From Arion vulgaris (taxonomy: Eukaryota; Mollusca; Gastropoda; Stylommatophora; Arionidae), in the NCBI GenBank assembly GCA_020796225.1, contig CM036760.1, positions 2,354,501 to 2,418,500 on the forward strand: a stretch of DNA of 64,000 nt. The letters are read 5' to 3'. Below, in pieces: positions 34,440-45,784 of the stretch. The notes under the pieces are model-generated. The model was not told the DNA's origin, ran no database searches, and was given only the letters and a program-made list of their open reading frames with translations. Numbering within the stretch: position 1 is the first letter of the stretch; each line of letters begins with the position of its first letter. The translations under genes were made by a program, and so were the position numbers.

Positions 34440-34640
34440 GCAAAGAATAGTGCCATTGCAACCTACAATGCATGTCGTAAGAGGCGACTGATATATGCCC
34501 TAGGGATGCTACCTCTTTAAAAAGAAGCGCAGAAATTGGATATGCTGGCCTACTTTCAGGCGCATAACTGGCACAACGTACAATCGTTCTTAGACTCAGA
34601 TCACATACAAATCACACAGAGTGGTTGACAAGTGGTAGCG
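34440..34640 (-). repeat. REP-A copy
   Basis: Reverse copy: 'gcatgtcgtaagaggcgact', 'gcgcataactggcacaacg', 'cacacagagtggttgacaag'. It directly precedes the LINE-C copy. Confidence 0.88.
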
Positions 34641-36078
34641 CAGGATTAAAGACGAAAGACAGAAACACTGTATAAGTAATGACACATACAAAGGAATTCC
34701 AGAAAGAAGAAAGATGAAACTAGCGATATTTAATACTAAGGATGCAAAAGATGAAATCCAAGCTAAAGAGGAATATAGACTAAAAGACAAGGGTATGAAA
34801 AGAGCAGCTAGAAGAGATAAAAGAGCATATGTCAATCGACTGACTGAAGAAGGGAAAAGGCAGCTAAGACTGGAAACAGTAAAATGCTAAAATACACTAA
34901 AACAACTTACTGGAAATTTTGTTTCAAAGCGTGGCCCAATCAAGAGTAAAGATGGTAAAGTTCTAACATCAGATACCGAGCAGAAGAAAAGATGGACAGA
35001 ACATTTGGAAGAAATATTAAATAGACCTGATCCACCAATACTACTCAAGTTTCAACTATTAGTCAGGCGCAAGAATTATTTAATAAAGTATAGGAAGAGA
35101 AAACTGTGCAAAGATCAATGGAAAAAGGGAATAATTGTTAAGATCCCCAGAAAAAGTGATCTCAAAGATTGCAACAACTGGAGAGGGATCACAATATTAT
35201 CAGTAATGACCAAGACTTTCTGCAAAATCATTCTTAGTAGAATCAAAGGAGCAGTGGACACAACCCTGAGAGAAGAACTAGCTGGTTTAGACCTGGGAGG
35301 TGGTGGACACAGTGACTCGTTTATGGTTGAAACTGGAGTAAAGCAAGGCTGTATTCTATCTCCACTATTGTTTGAAGTGGCCATTGACTGGGTGATGCAA
35401 AAATGTTGCAGGGGCGAAACTGGTATCGATTGGGTAGGAAATAGGCAACTAGAAGATTTGGATTTTGCAGATGATATTACCTTGTTAAGTAGAAACAACC
35501 AAGATATGCACACAAAAACAAAGACATCTTGTCATCTATAGCATCAAACGTTGGACTGCAGATAAGCTATGAAAAAACAAATATAATGAAGACACCTATG
35601 GCAAGTAATGCAGATATCACACTGGAATCTAAAATGATAAAAATAACAGAGCAGTTCACCTATTTAGGTAGCAATTTTGATAGCACAAGAGATGTTAAAA
35701 AAGAAATTATGATTCGAATTGGCACAAATAATGAATAAAAAATGTAACGATTTCAGGAGCAGTAATGAAATCAGAGAAATATCTGATCAATCACTAGTGA
35801 CAACTGTCATTGAAATATAAGATGGAGATATGTTGGACACACCTTGAGAAGAAATGATCAACGAATATCAAACCAGGCATTGAAGTGGGATACAAAGGGT
35901 TGAAGAAAGAGAAGACGACCTACGTAGACCCTGAAACGAACTTTGCTGAGAGAGGCGAGACATATCGGTCTCAGTTCCATGGAGGAGATTGAGCGGGTTG
36001 CCAAGGAACGAGTGGTATGAAGTAATTGCTTGCAGGTTCTATGTAACGTATAACGGTACCAGAGGAATTATTATTATT
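34640..36078 (+). pseudogene. LINE-C copy with reverse transcriptase core, motif A deleted
   Basis: Order of pieces: REEYRLKDKGMKRAARRDKR-like basic linker, SKDGKVLTSDTEQKKRWTEH and FLEEILNRPDPP (N-terminal to the palm), KKGIIVKIPRKSDLKDCNNW and RGITILSV (motif 1/2), then at about 35285 LAG jumps to GGGGHSDSFMVETGVKQGCI (motif B, with VKQGC) and LEDLDFADDITLLSR (motif C, ADD). The segment between, which should hold motif A (a D-x-(K)KAFD type motif), is gone. Frameshifts near 35520 and 35740 follow, then the C-terminal LLREARHIGLSSMEEIERVA and an (ATT)n tail near 36070. It cannot polymerise. Confidence 0.9.
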
Positions 36079-36167
36079 ATTTTTTTTATTATTGTTACTT
36101 ATTCTGTAACTTTACTAAGCCCTTCTGCAATTATTTATATCTCTGCTGTTATGAATGTTGGCAAACA

Positions 36168-37092
36168 TTAGCTGAGGTGAGTGACCATGTTTGGCATTGA
36201 TATAGTAATGTGCACGTCTGTGTAGCTGAGGTGAGTGACCATGTTTGGCATTGATATAGTAATGTGTACGTCTGTGTAGCTGAGGTGAGTGACCATGTTT
36301 GGTATTGATATAGTAATGTGCACGTCTGTGTAGCTGAGGTGAGTGACCATGTTTGGTATTGATATAGTAATGTGCACGTCTGTGTAGCTGAGGTGAGTGA
36401 CCATGTTTGGCATTGATATAGTAATGTGCACGTCTGTGTAGCTGAGGTGAGTGACCATGTTTGGCATTGATATAGTAATGTGCACGTCTGTGTAGCTGAG
36501 GTGAGTGACCATGTTTGGCATTGATATAGTAATGTGCACGTCTGTGTAGCTGAGGTGAGTGACCATGTTTGGTATTGATATAGTAATGTGCACGTCTGTG
36601 TAGCTGAGGTGAGTGACCATGTTTGGCATTGATATAGTAATGTGCACGTCTGTGTAGCTGAGGTGAGTGACCATGTTTGGCATTGATATAGTAATGTGTA
36701 CGTCTGTGTAGCTGAGGTGAGTGACCATGTTTGGCTTTGATATAGTAATGTGCACGTCTGTGTAGCTGAGGTGAGTGACCATGTTTGGTATTGATATAGT
36801 AATGTGCACGTCTGTGTAGCTGAGGTGAGTGACCATGTTTGGTATTGATATAGTAATGTGCACGTCTGTGTAGCTGAGGTGAGTGACCATGTTTGGCATT
36901 GATATAGTAATGTGCACGTCTGTGTAGCTGAGGTGAGTGACCATGTTTGGCATTGATATAGTAATGTGCACGTCTGTGTAGCTGAGGTGAGTGACCATGT
37001 TTGGCATTGATATAGTAATGTGCACGTCTGTGTAGCTGAGGTGAGTGACCATGTTTGGTATTGATATAGTAATGTGCACGTCTGTGTAGCTT
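36168..37092. repeat. 54-bp array, 17 copies, with an 8-unit block duplicated
   Basis: Unit gctgaggtgagtgaccatgt, ttggcattgatatagtaatg, tgcacgtctgtgta, starting at 36171. Variant positions (ggcatt or ggtatt; tgcacg or tgtacg) repeat in the same order in units 1-8 and 9-17, with one extra unit (ggcttt) in the second block. Reverse-strand open frames of about 346 residues are period artefacts. Confidence 0.97.
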
Positions 37093-37165
37093 ACACGGTA
37101 ATGAGCTCGATGATAACCCAAGCGTTCCTGGTTCAAACTCCTCGGCGGGCAATGTTGGAAGCAAA
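37088..37165 (+). other. tRNA-like sequence (possible SINE head)
   Basis: 'tgtagcttacacggtaatga', 'gctcgatgataacccaagcg' and then 'ctggttcaaactcctcgg' resemble an A box and B box at tRNA spacing. The acceptor stem does not close well, so a functional tRNA is unlikely. Confidence 0.35.
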
Positions 37166-37324
37166 TTAGATCCCTTGGATTTTTAGGAACTATAAAAATA
37201 GACCTCACCGTTCAGAAAGCAATGCCAAACTACTGAACGTATAAGTGGTGCAAGGAAAAAGTCAACTACTTGTTTACTGTTGTTGATGGCTAGGTCATGT
37301 AAAGGATATGCCCTGATTTTCCTA

Positions 37325-37425
37325 CCATAGTAATGTTTGTCAACAATTGCTTCTTCCTACCATAGTAATGTTTGTCAACAATTGCTTCTTCCTACCATAG
37401 TAATGTTTGTCAACAATTGCTTTTT
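37325..37425. repeat. 35-bp array, 3 copies
   Basis: The unit contains cctaccatagtaatgtttgt and caacaattgcttctt. Confidence 0.93.
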
Positions 37426-38250
37426 TGAGGGTGTTGTTTTAGTATTCAAAGGTATCTTGTTATGTGCCAGGATTGTTGTTACCTGTTCCAGTACCTGGTT
37501 TCTCTTTGATCATAGTATGTTGATGTCTATAACCATTCTTTTTCCGTCGGTATTGAAACATTTCCCTAAGTTATTTGTACTCGTTTCTAAGCTATTTGTC
37601 ATCTGTGTGCAATGTCTGTGTTTTCTAATTTTATTGAAAGGGCTTACGTCTGTCTACCTATACCCATTGTTTATATTTTTTCATTTCTTGATAGTACGCG
37701 TATATTCGTCACCCTTGATAATTATAATCCAGTCTGATAATTTGAAAGTACGAATATTCAATACGAACAATTCGGATAATGATAAGCTATTGTATATAAC
37801 AGTCGCTGATACCACCATTGTATGTTATAGAGCATATCAAATAATGACAACATGGTCCAGAACGTGACCACTGTAACATAATGTAGTGCTATGTTGACAT
37901 ATACCGGTAGCAATGGTTGAAACTGAACTGGTAATACGGTTAGGTCAATATTAGACAAACGAAAAGCTTTAAGATGATGGTTTGTAGATCTTATACTACG
38001 ATATTAAGACATGAGACAGCAAATATGACATATTCAATTAATGGTTAAGATAGAAGTACTGAGTGCGATATGATTGATTGTATTTACAGATAGTTGAGAT
38101 GGAAGTACTGAGTATGATCATAAATAGAAGTTGGACTGATTTATCAACACGAAATAAGATATACACAGAACAAGTGTAGCGTTCCGGACAATAAATAGAG
38201 TCATATGTGTAACACATAGCAAAAAAAGGGTCCAAATCGATGGCTTGGAT
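37426..38250. other. Gene-free spacer
   Basis: The one longer frame (37337-37867) has no recognisable motif and overlaps the 35-bp array. I do not call a gene. Confidence 0.45.
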
Positions 38251-39590
38251 TCAATGCACTGGGTTTCCCAAAATAACTACGTCCCAGTCGACATAGATGA
38301 CATGTTTTCTTCCGAGACCATTGCGAAAGAACAAACTCCGTAGCTCCATAAAAATCCTAGGTATCTCTTGAAACAATAACAGCCGTCCATCGCAAGCGAT
38401 GATGACAACAATCTCAGACGTGTGCTGCTGCACTCTCTGGTGTGTGCGGATGTGACTGTATAGTCCAATCCTAGAACATAATCCCCTACCACAGGTGGGG
38501 CATACATGATCAAGGTTAGACATGTGCGTGTTGTGTGTTCTGTCTTTTCGCGCTGCTCGTTTTCTCTGTGACTCAACAATACAATGATTCTCAGCTATTC
38601 GGGTTCCTCTTTTGTTGTTACAGCGCCACATTTGGCGATCTTGCGCAAGGATTCCCAGCACGTATTGTCTATATCGAAGCATTTCAGAGACACTTTAAGA
38701 GTGTCTTTAAAGCGTTTTTCTGTCCACCAGCTAAACGTCTGTCCCCTTCAAGCTCGCCATACATCAACTGTTTTGGGATGCGTTTATCAGGCATTCGAGC
38801 AACGTGACCGACCCATCTCAGTTGGGCCTTCTGCAACAGGCTGTTAGCGCTTGGGATCTTTGCTCTTGTGAGGACTTCGCTGTCTGGAATTTTGTCCTGC
38901 CAGTTTATTTTTAGTATTCTGCGTAGACAGCTTGTGTGAAAATGGTTTAATTTTCTTGCGTGTCTGCTATACACTGTCCATGTCTCGCTTACGTACAGCA
39001 GCGTGGTTAGCACTATGGCCTGGTAAACTTTCAGTTTTGTGGCTATGCTTATCCCCTTCCGCTCCCACACAGTGACACGTAACCTTCCGAACGCAGCACT
39101 GGCTTTGGATATCCTATTGTTGACCTCAGAATCTATGTTTGCCGATCTGGATAGGAGGCTGCCAAGATAAGCAAAGTTGTCCGTTGACTGGAGACGCTGG
39201 TGTTTAATGTTGATGACTGGATCGTAATACTGTTCTCTAGGGGCGGCTGGAACATGACCTCTGTTTTTTAGTGTTAATGGTGAGACCAAACCTATCACAG
39301 GCCATTGAGAACTTGTCCATGTAAGTCTGCATTTCTTCCGCAGAGTTGGTAGCGAGGGCGCAGTCATCAGCAAACAACAGGTGTGAGATAGTTGATTCTT
39401 TTACCTTGGTGGAGGATTTTAACCTCCGAAGATTGAATAGGTTACCGTCTGTCCTGTATCTAATCTTTACCCCATGTTCGTCGCCTTCCCAAAAGATACC
39501 CATGAGCATGGCAGCAAACATCATGTTGAAGAGTGTTGGGGCCAGTACACATCCATGTTTGACACATGAAACATGTGAATATGTCACTGT
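38251..39590 (-). pseudogene. LINE-D: reverse transcriptase palm to C-terminal zinc finger
   Basis: Reading the reverse strand from 39590: VKHGCVLAPTLFNMMFAAML (motif B), HLLFADDCALATNSAEEMQT (motif C, ADD), DKFSMACDRFGLTINTKK. A frame change near 39260 leads to NFAYLGSLLS, VYQAIVLTTLLYVSETWT, HFHTSCLRRILKINWQDKIP and LRWVGHVARMPDKRIPKQLM. A second change near 38683 is followed by HVCPTCGRGLCSRIGLYSHI RTH, a C2H2 zinc finger, then VVIIACDG. The endonuclease and motif A are missing through 5' truncation. The zinc finger is probably a nucleic-acid-binding module. Copies of the tail are at 19503, 43030 and 57184. Confidence 0.92.
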
Positions 39591-39884
39591 TCAGATTGGA
39601 ACCTACACATTTCAAAACGACAGGCAAGCATCGTAACAACTTCGCCAAAAAGACAGCTACACTGAGACAAATAGGTGTAGACAAGCAATTCATTAAATAT
39701 GTAATATATAACAAGCAATACAATCTGATCTGTGTACATTCATTCTCAGACACATATATACATACATAAGTGGTATCAACAAATACAAGAGTTATGTACA
39801 AAATGTATCGGGCAATAGACTAGGACAAATACAATTTCTCACTTGGAAATCTGAAACTCTTTAACAAAGTATTTTCATTGGAAC
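39591..39884. other. Gene-free spacer
   Basis: No feature seen. Confidence 0.5.
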
Positions 39885-40640
39885 TTCTTCTTACAGATCT
39901 TATAGAGATTACGTTATCGTTGGGAGCATTGCTGGGACTTCTTCTTACAGATCTTATAGAGATTACGTTATCGTTGGGAGCATTGCTGGGACTTCTTCTT
40001 ACAGATCTTATAGAGATTACGTTATCGTTGGGAGCATTGCTGGGACTTCTTCTTACAGATCTTATAGAGATTACGTTATCGTTGGAAGCATTGCTGGGAC
40101 TTCTTCTTACAGATCTTATAGAGATTACGTTATCGTTGGAAGCATTGCTGGGACTTCTTCTTACAGATCTTATAGAGATTACGTTATCGTTGGAAGCATT
40201 GCTGGGACTTCTTCTTACAGATCTTATAGAGATTACGTTATCGTTGGAAGCATTGCTGGGACTTCTTCTTACAGATCTTATAGAGATTTCATATCATTGA
40301 AAGCATTGCTGGGACTTCTTCTTACAGATCTTATAGAGATTACGTTATCGTTGGAAGCATTGCTGGGACTTCTTCTTACAGATCTTATAGAGATTACGTT
40401 ATCGTTGGAAGCTGGGACCTCTTCTTACAGATCTTATAGAGATTACGTTATCGTTGGAAGCATTGCTGGGACTTCTTCTTACAGATCTTATAGAGATTAC
40501 GTTATCGTTGGAAGCATTGCTGGACTTCTTCTACAGATCTTATAGAGATTACGTTATCGTTGGAAGCATTGCTGGGACTTCTTCTTACAGATCTTATAGA
40601 GATTACGTTATCGTTGGAAGCATTGCTCAAAAGCTTCTTT
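39885..40640. repeat. 54-bp array, about 14 copies
   Basis: Unit gggacttcttcttacagatc, ttatagagattacgttatcg, ttggaagcattgct. Earlier units have 'ttgggagc' and later ones 'ttggaagc', so the array is split into two variant blocks. Units near 40280, 40410 and 40530 have small deletions. Unrelated in sequence to the other 54-bp array. Confidence 0.96.
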
Positions 40641-42009
40641 GAAAATGAAGTACAACTTGTTTATCTCTCTTTTATCATAGTATCTCTTCATAGCTCAACT
40701 CGGTTCTATTGGGTAACAGGAACTTTGCAATTCCAACATAGCAACGCACCAACAGGCATGTTCGCATCTTATTCATAATTTCTGTTCCTGAAAATAAATT
40801 TTGCGCTTAAAGAGACTCGATTTGAGTGACGTGTAGACATTATACTAACCAAAATAAACTGAATTTACACAGAAATCTTCCTGAAATGCTTCCATCAATG
40901 TCGGAACCGCTGGAAGAAGTGTGTGCAGTCTCATTGAGTGTACTATGTACAAGATTAAGAGTTAAGACCCCCAAGTGAGTAATTTTAGTGTTCTCAATCA
41001 AAGGTATGCTACTTTCTGAAAAGACATCATACCTTTTGTCTAACCTTCATATTTAAGTAAATTACACTTTATAACTTTTCCAGCACTAATTTACATTGCC
41101 GTCATTATCTTAAGTGATTTTCTCATGTGCACTAACTCGCTGCGATTGTATAGAAGTGGAATAGTTCTAAGTGCAAACACCTATGAAATATGGGCACTTT
41201 TTAACTACTGTCATTACACAATTCAGAGTGCAAGCTAATCTTCTGCAGATTCAGAATTTCTTTGCCGCACAATTTCATTCACGAAGAGCTTTACTTTCAT
41301 CTTGTTCATTTCACTGAACGCTCTATTGAAGTAGGAATTATTATTTCGTTTTTTTCTTAGTGATAACGTTGGAGAATGTAAATTTATTTAACGTAGTCTG
41401 CCTTAGTATACTGTTTCCAAATGTGGCTTCATAGAGCAGGTTTTTATTGCAATTAGTGGACTGTAAAGACACAGAAATAAGTCCAGGTTTATTTTCTTGT
41501 AATGCTTTTGTCCGTTTGACGGGATCTTAAGAGCTGTTGAATCCAATTTCTCTGGCACAATTTTGTGATATTTCAATTTCTATCAGTGGAGACTACTCGT
41601 CAGTTATTAAGTGCTGTTAACTCCCCTTGCGGCAAGACTGATGTGAACACAGATTTCTATACTAGAAATCAATGTATTCATTTTTGCTTTGTGTTCACTA
41701 TTGATTCTGTCCTCGTCTGTTCTAATCATCAAAGTTTGTCTTTCCTGGTCGAACTGACGGGTAATTACAAGAAGAAACAAAATGCCGTAGTATGGTAATT
41801 TTATTTTAATGGTGTTAAATGTGTGGACTCGTGTGTTATTACTGTAATTTGTTAAATAAGGCCTCCTAGGACATCAGCATTATTATCTTTGTGTCCTACT
41901 TATTTGATAAGCGATTATCACTTCCATGCGTCAGACCCATGTGTACACTATTTGTTTTGTTTGATATTTTCTATGCGACACAGTTCTTCGATTATTCAGT
42001 TTCTTAATA
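40641..42009. other. Low-repeat spacer, no gene identified
   Basis: About 1.4 kb of apparently single-copy sequence with no tandem repeat and no motif-bearing frame. The frame at 41565-41798 shows no recognisable domain. It could hold regulatory or exon sequence that I cannot see. Confidence 0.45.
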
Positions 42010-42290
42010 CAATGTCAACTTTCTCTTGTGTATGTACACTACAATGTCAACTGTCTATGTTGTATGTACACTACCATGTCAACTGTCTATGTTGTATGTA
42101 CACTACCATGTCAACTGTCTATGTTGTATGTACACTACCTTGTCAACTTTCTCTGTTGTATGTACACTACAATGTCAACTGTCTATGTTGTATGTACACT
42201 ACCTTGTCGACTTTCTCTGGTGTATGTACACTACAATGTCAACTGTCTATGTTGTATGTACACTACCATGTCAACTGTCTATGTTGTATT
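42010..42290. repeat. 32-bp array, about 8 copies
   Basis: The unit contains accatgtcaactgtctatgt and tgtatgtacact. Starts at 42073 and 42105. A lone related unit lies at 42550-42590 on the far side of the adjacent LINE fragment, as if the LINE tail split an older array or the unit was present before expansion. Confidence 0.94.
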
Positions 42291-42334
42291 TACACTCATC
42301 TCAAGTACCAACGCCTGCCGGTGTAGGCAATCAT

Positions 42335-42550
42335 GTCTCTCAACAACTCTCTCTGCTTGGTGCACGTAATCAGTTCTGACGTCGATCTAGTATCGAACCA
42401 TGATGTCAGGCCATCCAGCATCTTCTCCCTGTCTTCCGCGATCTCTACTTCTCTGAATTTTACCTGTTGTTACCAAATGTTTTAAGCCTTCTCTTGGCAT
42501 CATATGCCCGATGTACCTTGATTGACGGATTCGTATTCTTTTGATGTATT
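42335..42550 (-). pseudogene. LINE C-terminal fragment
   Basis: Reverse-strand pieces GHMMPREGLKHLVTTGKIQR and AEDREKMLDGLTSWFDTRST, with one frame change. 'GHMMxR..L..LVTTGKI' and '(D)GLTxW' fit the region following the palm in LINE proteins. 5' truncated and isolated. Confidence 0.72.
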
Positions 42551-43029
42551 ACTGTAAACTACCTTGTCAATTGTCCCTAGTCTATGTACATTACCTTCTC
42601 ATTAAGATTTATGATGACAAAATTATTTCAGAGCACTACCACACTTCTCTTCAACTGCCACCATACCACCCACAACGTAACCCATTAGAGTGTGACCGGG
42701 CTATAGAAAAAGGGCGGTTGGCCGAAAATAATACCATGTTCAAAATGTGTGATTTACACAACCTGACACGTTAGGCCATCTCCACGATTGACACGGAATA
42801 CTGGCGAAGACCATGCTCTCCGGGAAGAAGATGACTACTGGCAAAAAAAGAATGTTTGCAGTGTGTACAGCACACAGCACTAGTAAACCTTTTACACACA
42901 TCTGATTCTGACTGAGGTGTGCATTAATTAATTGTATTGTAGTGGTACCTCCTACCACATCAGTTAACCCAATCACATCGCAACGAAGAAGTAGTTATTC
43001 GAAGATAACATCTAGAATAATAATATATA
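42551..43029. other. Gene-free spacer
   Basis: No convincing coding. One short frame (42541-42774) lacks motifs. Confidence 0.5.
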
Positions 43030-43290
43030 ATTGCCGTACATCACATGATGACAACAGTCTCAGACGTGTGCTGCTGCACCTCTGTGGTGTGTGCGGAGGT
43101 GACTGTAGAGTCCAATCCTAGAACACAATCGCCTACCACAGGTGAGACATACATGATCAAGGTTAGACATGTAGGTGTTGTGTGTTCTGTTTTTTCGAAC
43201 AGCTCGTTTTCTCTGTGCCTCAACGACACGATCATTCTCAGCTATGCGGGTTCCTATGTGTTGTTACAGCGCCACATTTGGCGACATCTA
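43030..43290 (-). pseudogene. LINE-D C-terminus with zinc finger
   Basis: The reverse strand reads IGTRIAENDRVVEAQRKRAV, RKNRTHNTYMSNLDHVCLTC and GRRLCSRIGLYSHLRTHHRG, then a stop. C-x2-C and H-x3-H of one C2H2 finger are intact. It matches the 38251 copy over about 85 codons. Confidence 0.88.
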
Positions 43291-43559
43291 GTAACCCCAC
43301 CATTGTCACTCCTAAATCTGAACGTGAAGGAAGAAAGACATTATAACATAACAGATCAATTGAACTGTATGGTAAGTTATTTAAAAACAATAATACAACA
43401 CAGGCTACATTTCTTGTTTATATCAAGACTCCATTGCAAATATCAACATTGGCCACCATGTATAAGATGTGATAATACGCCTATGCATGAGACTTGTCAT
43501 CAAATGTCTCGTCCGAGTGGTTACCGGGGCCAAATTTGGGGTGTAAAGAATAGAACCAC
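43291..43559. other. Gene-free spacer
   Basis: Nothing supported. Confidence 0.45.
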
Positions 43560-43690
43560 TTTTACTTGCCACGCATGTTGTAAGAGGCGACTAAGGGGGT
43601 TTGGATGAAATCGGATGCATGTGTCTTAAAAGTGTAGAAGTTATGCGTGTAGGGGCCTACCAAACCAATATGCAACGTTCTTGGCAAAGA
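43560..43690 (-). repeat. REP-A core fragment
   Basis: 'cacgcatgttgtaagaggcg', 'actaa' and a following 'gaaatcggatgcatgtg' match the centre of REP-A reverse copies. The flanks have diverged. Confidence 0.5.
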
Positions 43691-43889
43691 TTAAACATAT
43701 CACAAAGAGTGATTAAAATTGGTCGTAAAGAACGAATGCAAAGAAGAAGAAGAAGAAATCAAATGTCAAATTGGCGCGTTTACTGTAAAAATTACAATTT
43801 CGTTTCAGACTCGCCAAATATGCCCTCAACATTAAAGGAAACCGTTGTATCACAAAATCCTACTTTCATATATCAATTTCTTCCATTAT

Positions 43890-44304
43890 ATATTTCTTCT
43901 TCTCCTTTCAACTCCCAACGGAGCACAGGTCTTCAACAAACTTCTATCAGCTCTTTCTCTCTCCTGCCATCCCTTCCAATTATGTCCATGTTTGACCTTT
44001 CAACTTAATATCAGCTTCCAGCTTTCTTCTCCAGGTCTGTCTAGGCCTTCCCCAACTAATCTTTCCATGAAGGTTCCAAAATAGTGCCTGTCTTGCAATG
44101 CTTCCGGTCGGTGTTCTCAATGTCTAGACTATCCATCGCCAGCGTCTCTTCCTTATCCCTTTCTCCACTGATATCTGCTTATCCCTTTCTCCACTGACAT
44201 CTGCTTAGTTCTTTCTCTGAGTTCCTCGTTTGTAATCTTATCATACCATCTCAGTCCCTCTATTCTACGTAAACATCCATTTATGTAGGTCTGTAGTTTT
44301 CTGA
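43890..44304 (-). pseudogene. LINE-B host, 3' part (interrupted by LINE-A)
   Basis: The reverse strand continues the frame broken at 47579: after the junction it reads LHKWMFT and NRGTEMV (equivalent to INGCLRRIEGLRWY in the 14700 copy), then the 'IGH..RTPTGSIARQALFWN'-like segment and GRPRQTWRRKLEADIK, ending in a GAAGAA-type tail. At 44152-44203 a 26-bp segment (cttatccctttctccactga) is doubled. Confidence 0.88.
44293..44304. other. Target-site duplication, left copy
   Basis: GTAGTTTTCTGA, repeated exactly at 47579-47590. It flanks LINE-A and lies within LINE-B. Confidence 0.95.
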
Positions 44305-44471
44305 CCTCCCCATGAGGCCATTACCTTGTAGTGGTGGGGAGGCTTGCGTGCTCAAATGATACAGTGAGCTATGACGGCGGGAACTTATGTTCCCGGAAGG
44401 GTTACCCAAGCCGGAAAGGTCACTGAAGAGGGACAGACGAAGCATGGTCTCCTGGTCCTCCAGGTTGGGGG

Positions 44472-45695
44472 TTGAGCTTGGGACTAACGATCCCATCCTT
44501 TAAAAAAATTAAAGTTACGGAAACAACAACAAACATACAACCTATCTACGGGCATGAAGGGCTACAAGAGTCATTGACTCACATGACTGGAAGTGGTGAA
44601 AGCCGAAAGGAAGCTACTTTCATGAGGACGGAAGTCCTGAATGCCAAAACCAAGACCAGAATTGGATGCTGGAATGTAAGAACAATGTACGAAACTGGAA
44701 AACTATCACAAATAACAGCAGAAATGAGAAGATATAATCTACATATCCTAGGGGTTAGCGAGAGCAGATGGACAGGAAATGGAAGAAGTACCACTGCAAC
44801 AGGTGAAACAGTCCTTTTTCTGGACGAGACGATGACCTACACCATGAAGGAGTAGCAGTAATCCTAAGAAAGGGCGTGGAAAAGTGTCTGTTAGAATGGA
44901 AACCTATCAGCAGCCGCTTGATTAAGATCAGACTAAAGGGAAGCATACAAACATCACAATCCTACAATGCTATGCGCCAACTAATGATAGCGAAGATACA
45001 AAGAAAGACTCGTACTACGAAAACCTACAAGCAGAATTAGACAAGTCACCATCCCATGATGTTATCATTGTTATGGGAGATCTAAATGCGAAGGTCGGAC
45101 AAGACAACACGCATAGTTATAGAACTATGGGAAAATATGGATGTGGTATGATGAACGAAAATGGGAACGTTTAGTAAACTTCTGCAGCATGAACAATCTC
45201 GTTATAGGAGGAACCCTATTTCAACATTTAGATATCCACAAATTAACATGGTATTCCCTAATGGCAGAGATAAAAACCAAATAGACCATATAATGATCAA
45301 TGGACCCTGGAGACGCTCGCTGCTAGATGTTGTAGTCAAGAGAGGTGCAGATGTTGGTAGTGACCACCACCTAGTCACAGCTTATGTCAAACTTAAACTA
45401 AGAAAAACAGGACAACAGAAAAAATCCAAAGAGGTTCGATGTGGATAGACTAAAAGACACGGAAGTAAGGGATAAGTTTATAATGCAGATAAAGAACAGA
45501 TTCCAAGCCCTAGAAAGTAATGAAACTACGGATGAAACTGACAACATAGATAAAACATGGGACAACATAGCATCTATATATAGCAAGAGCAGTGAAACAT
45601 GTCTAGGGTACCGCACAAAGAAAAGAAAAGAATGGATAACACCAACAACATGGAAAATAATAGACAGCCGAAGAATATTAAAAAGAAATTGTTAG
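44472..45695 (+). pseudogene. LINE-A APE-type endonuclease domain, frameshifted
   Basis: Motifs in order across shifting frames: TRIGCWNVRTMYETGKLSQI (first catalytic Asn), LGVSESRWTGNG (Glu), then after a frame change at about 44850 GVAVILRKG. After another near 44955 come QCYAPTND-type residues and VIIVMGDLNAKVGQDN (Asp/Asn pair). A stop at 45173 follows, then NGRDKNQIDHIMINGPWRRS and DVGSDHHLVTAYVKLKLRK (catalytic Asp-His). All catalytic residues are visible, but no single frame joins them. This domain nicks target DNA. It resembles the endonuclease in 'craniofacial development protein 2-like' entries. Confidence 0.9.
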
Positions 45696-45784
45696 AAGCA
45701 AAGTCCGAAAGACTGAAAGCAAGATACCAAGAACAGTACAAAAGCGCAAGTAAAGAAATCAAACGGCTGTGAGGCCGACAAAGA

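Noticed and set aside
36115..37208. Reverse-strand frames of about 350 residues with HRRAHYYINAKHGHSPQL repeats
   Set aside because: Two overlapping frames are both open because the unit is 54 bp; an array artefact.
37337..37867. 176-residue open frame as a host membrane protein
   Set aside because: It starts inside a 35-bp array and has no recognisable motif. Hydrophobicity is typical of AT-rich spacer translation.
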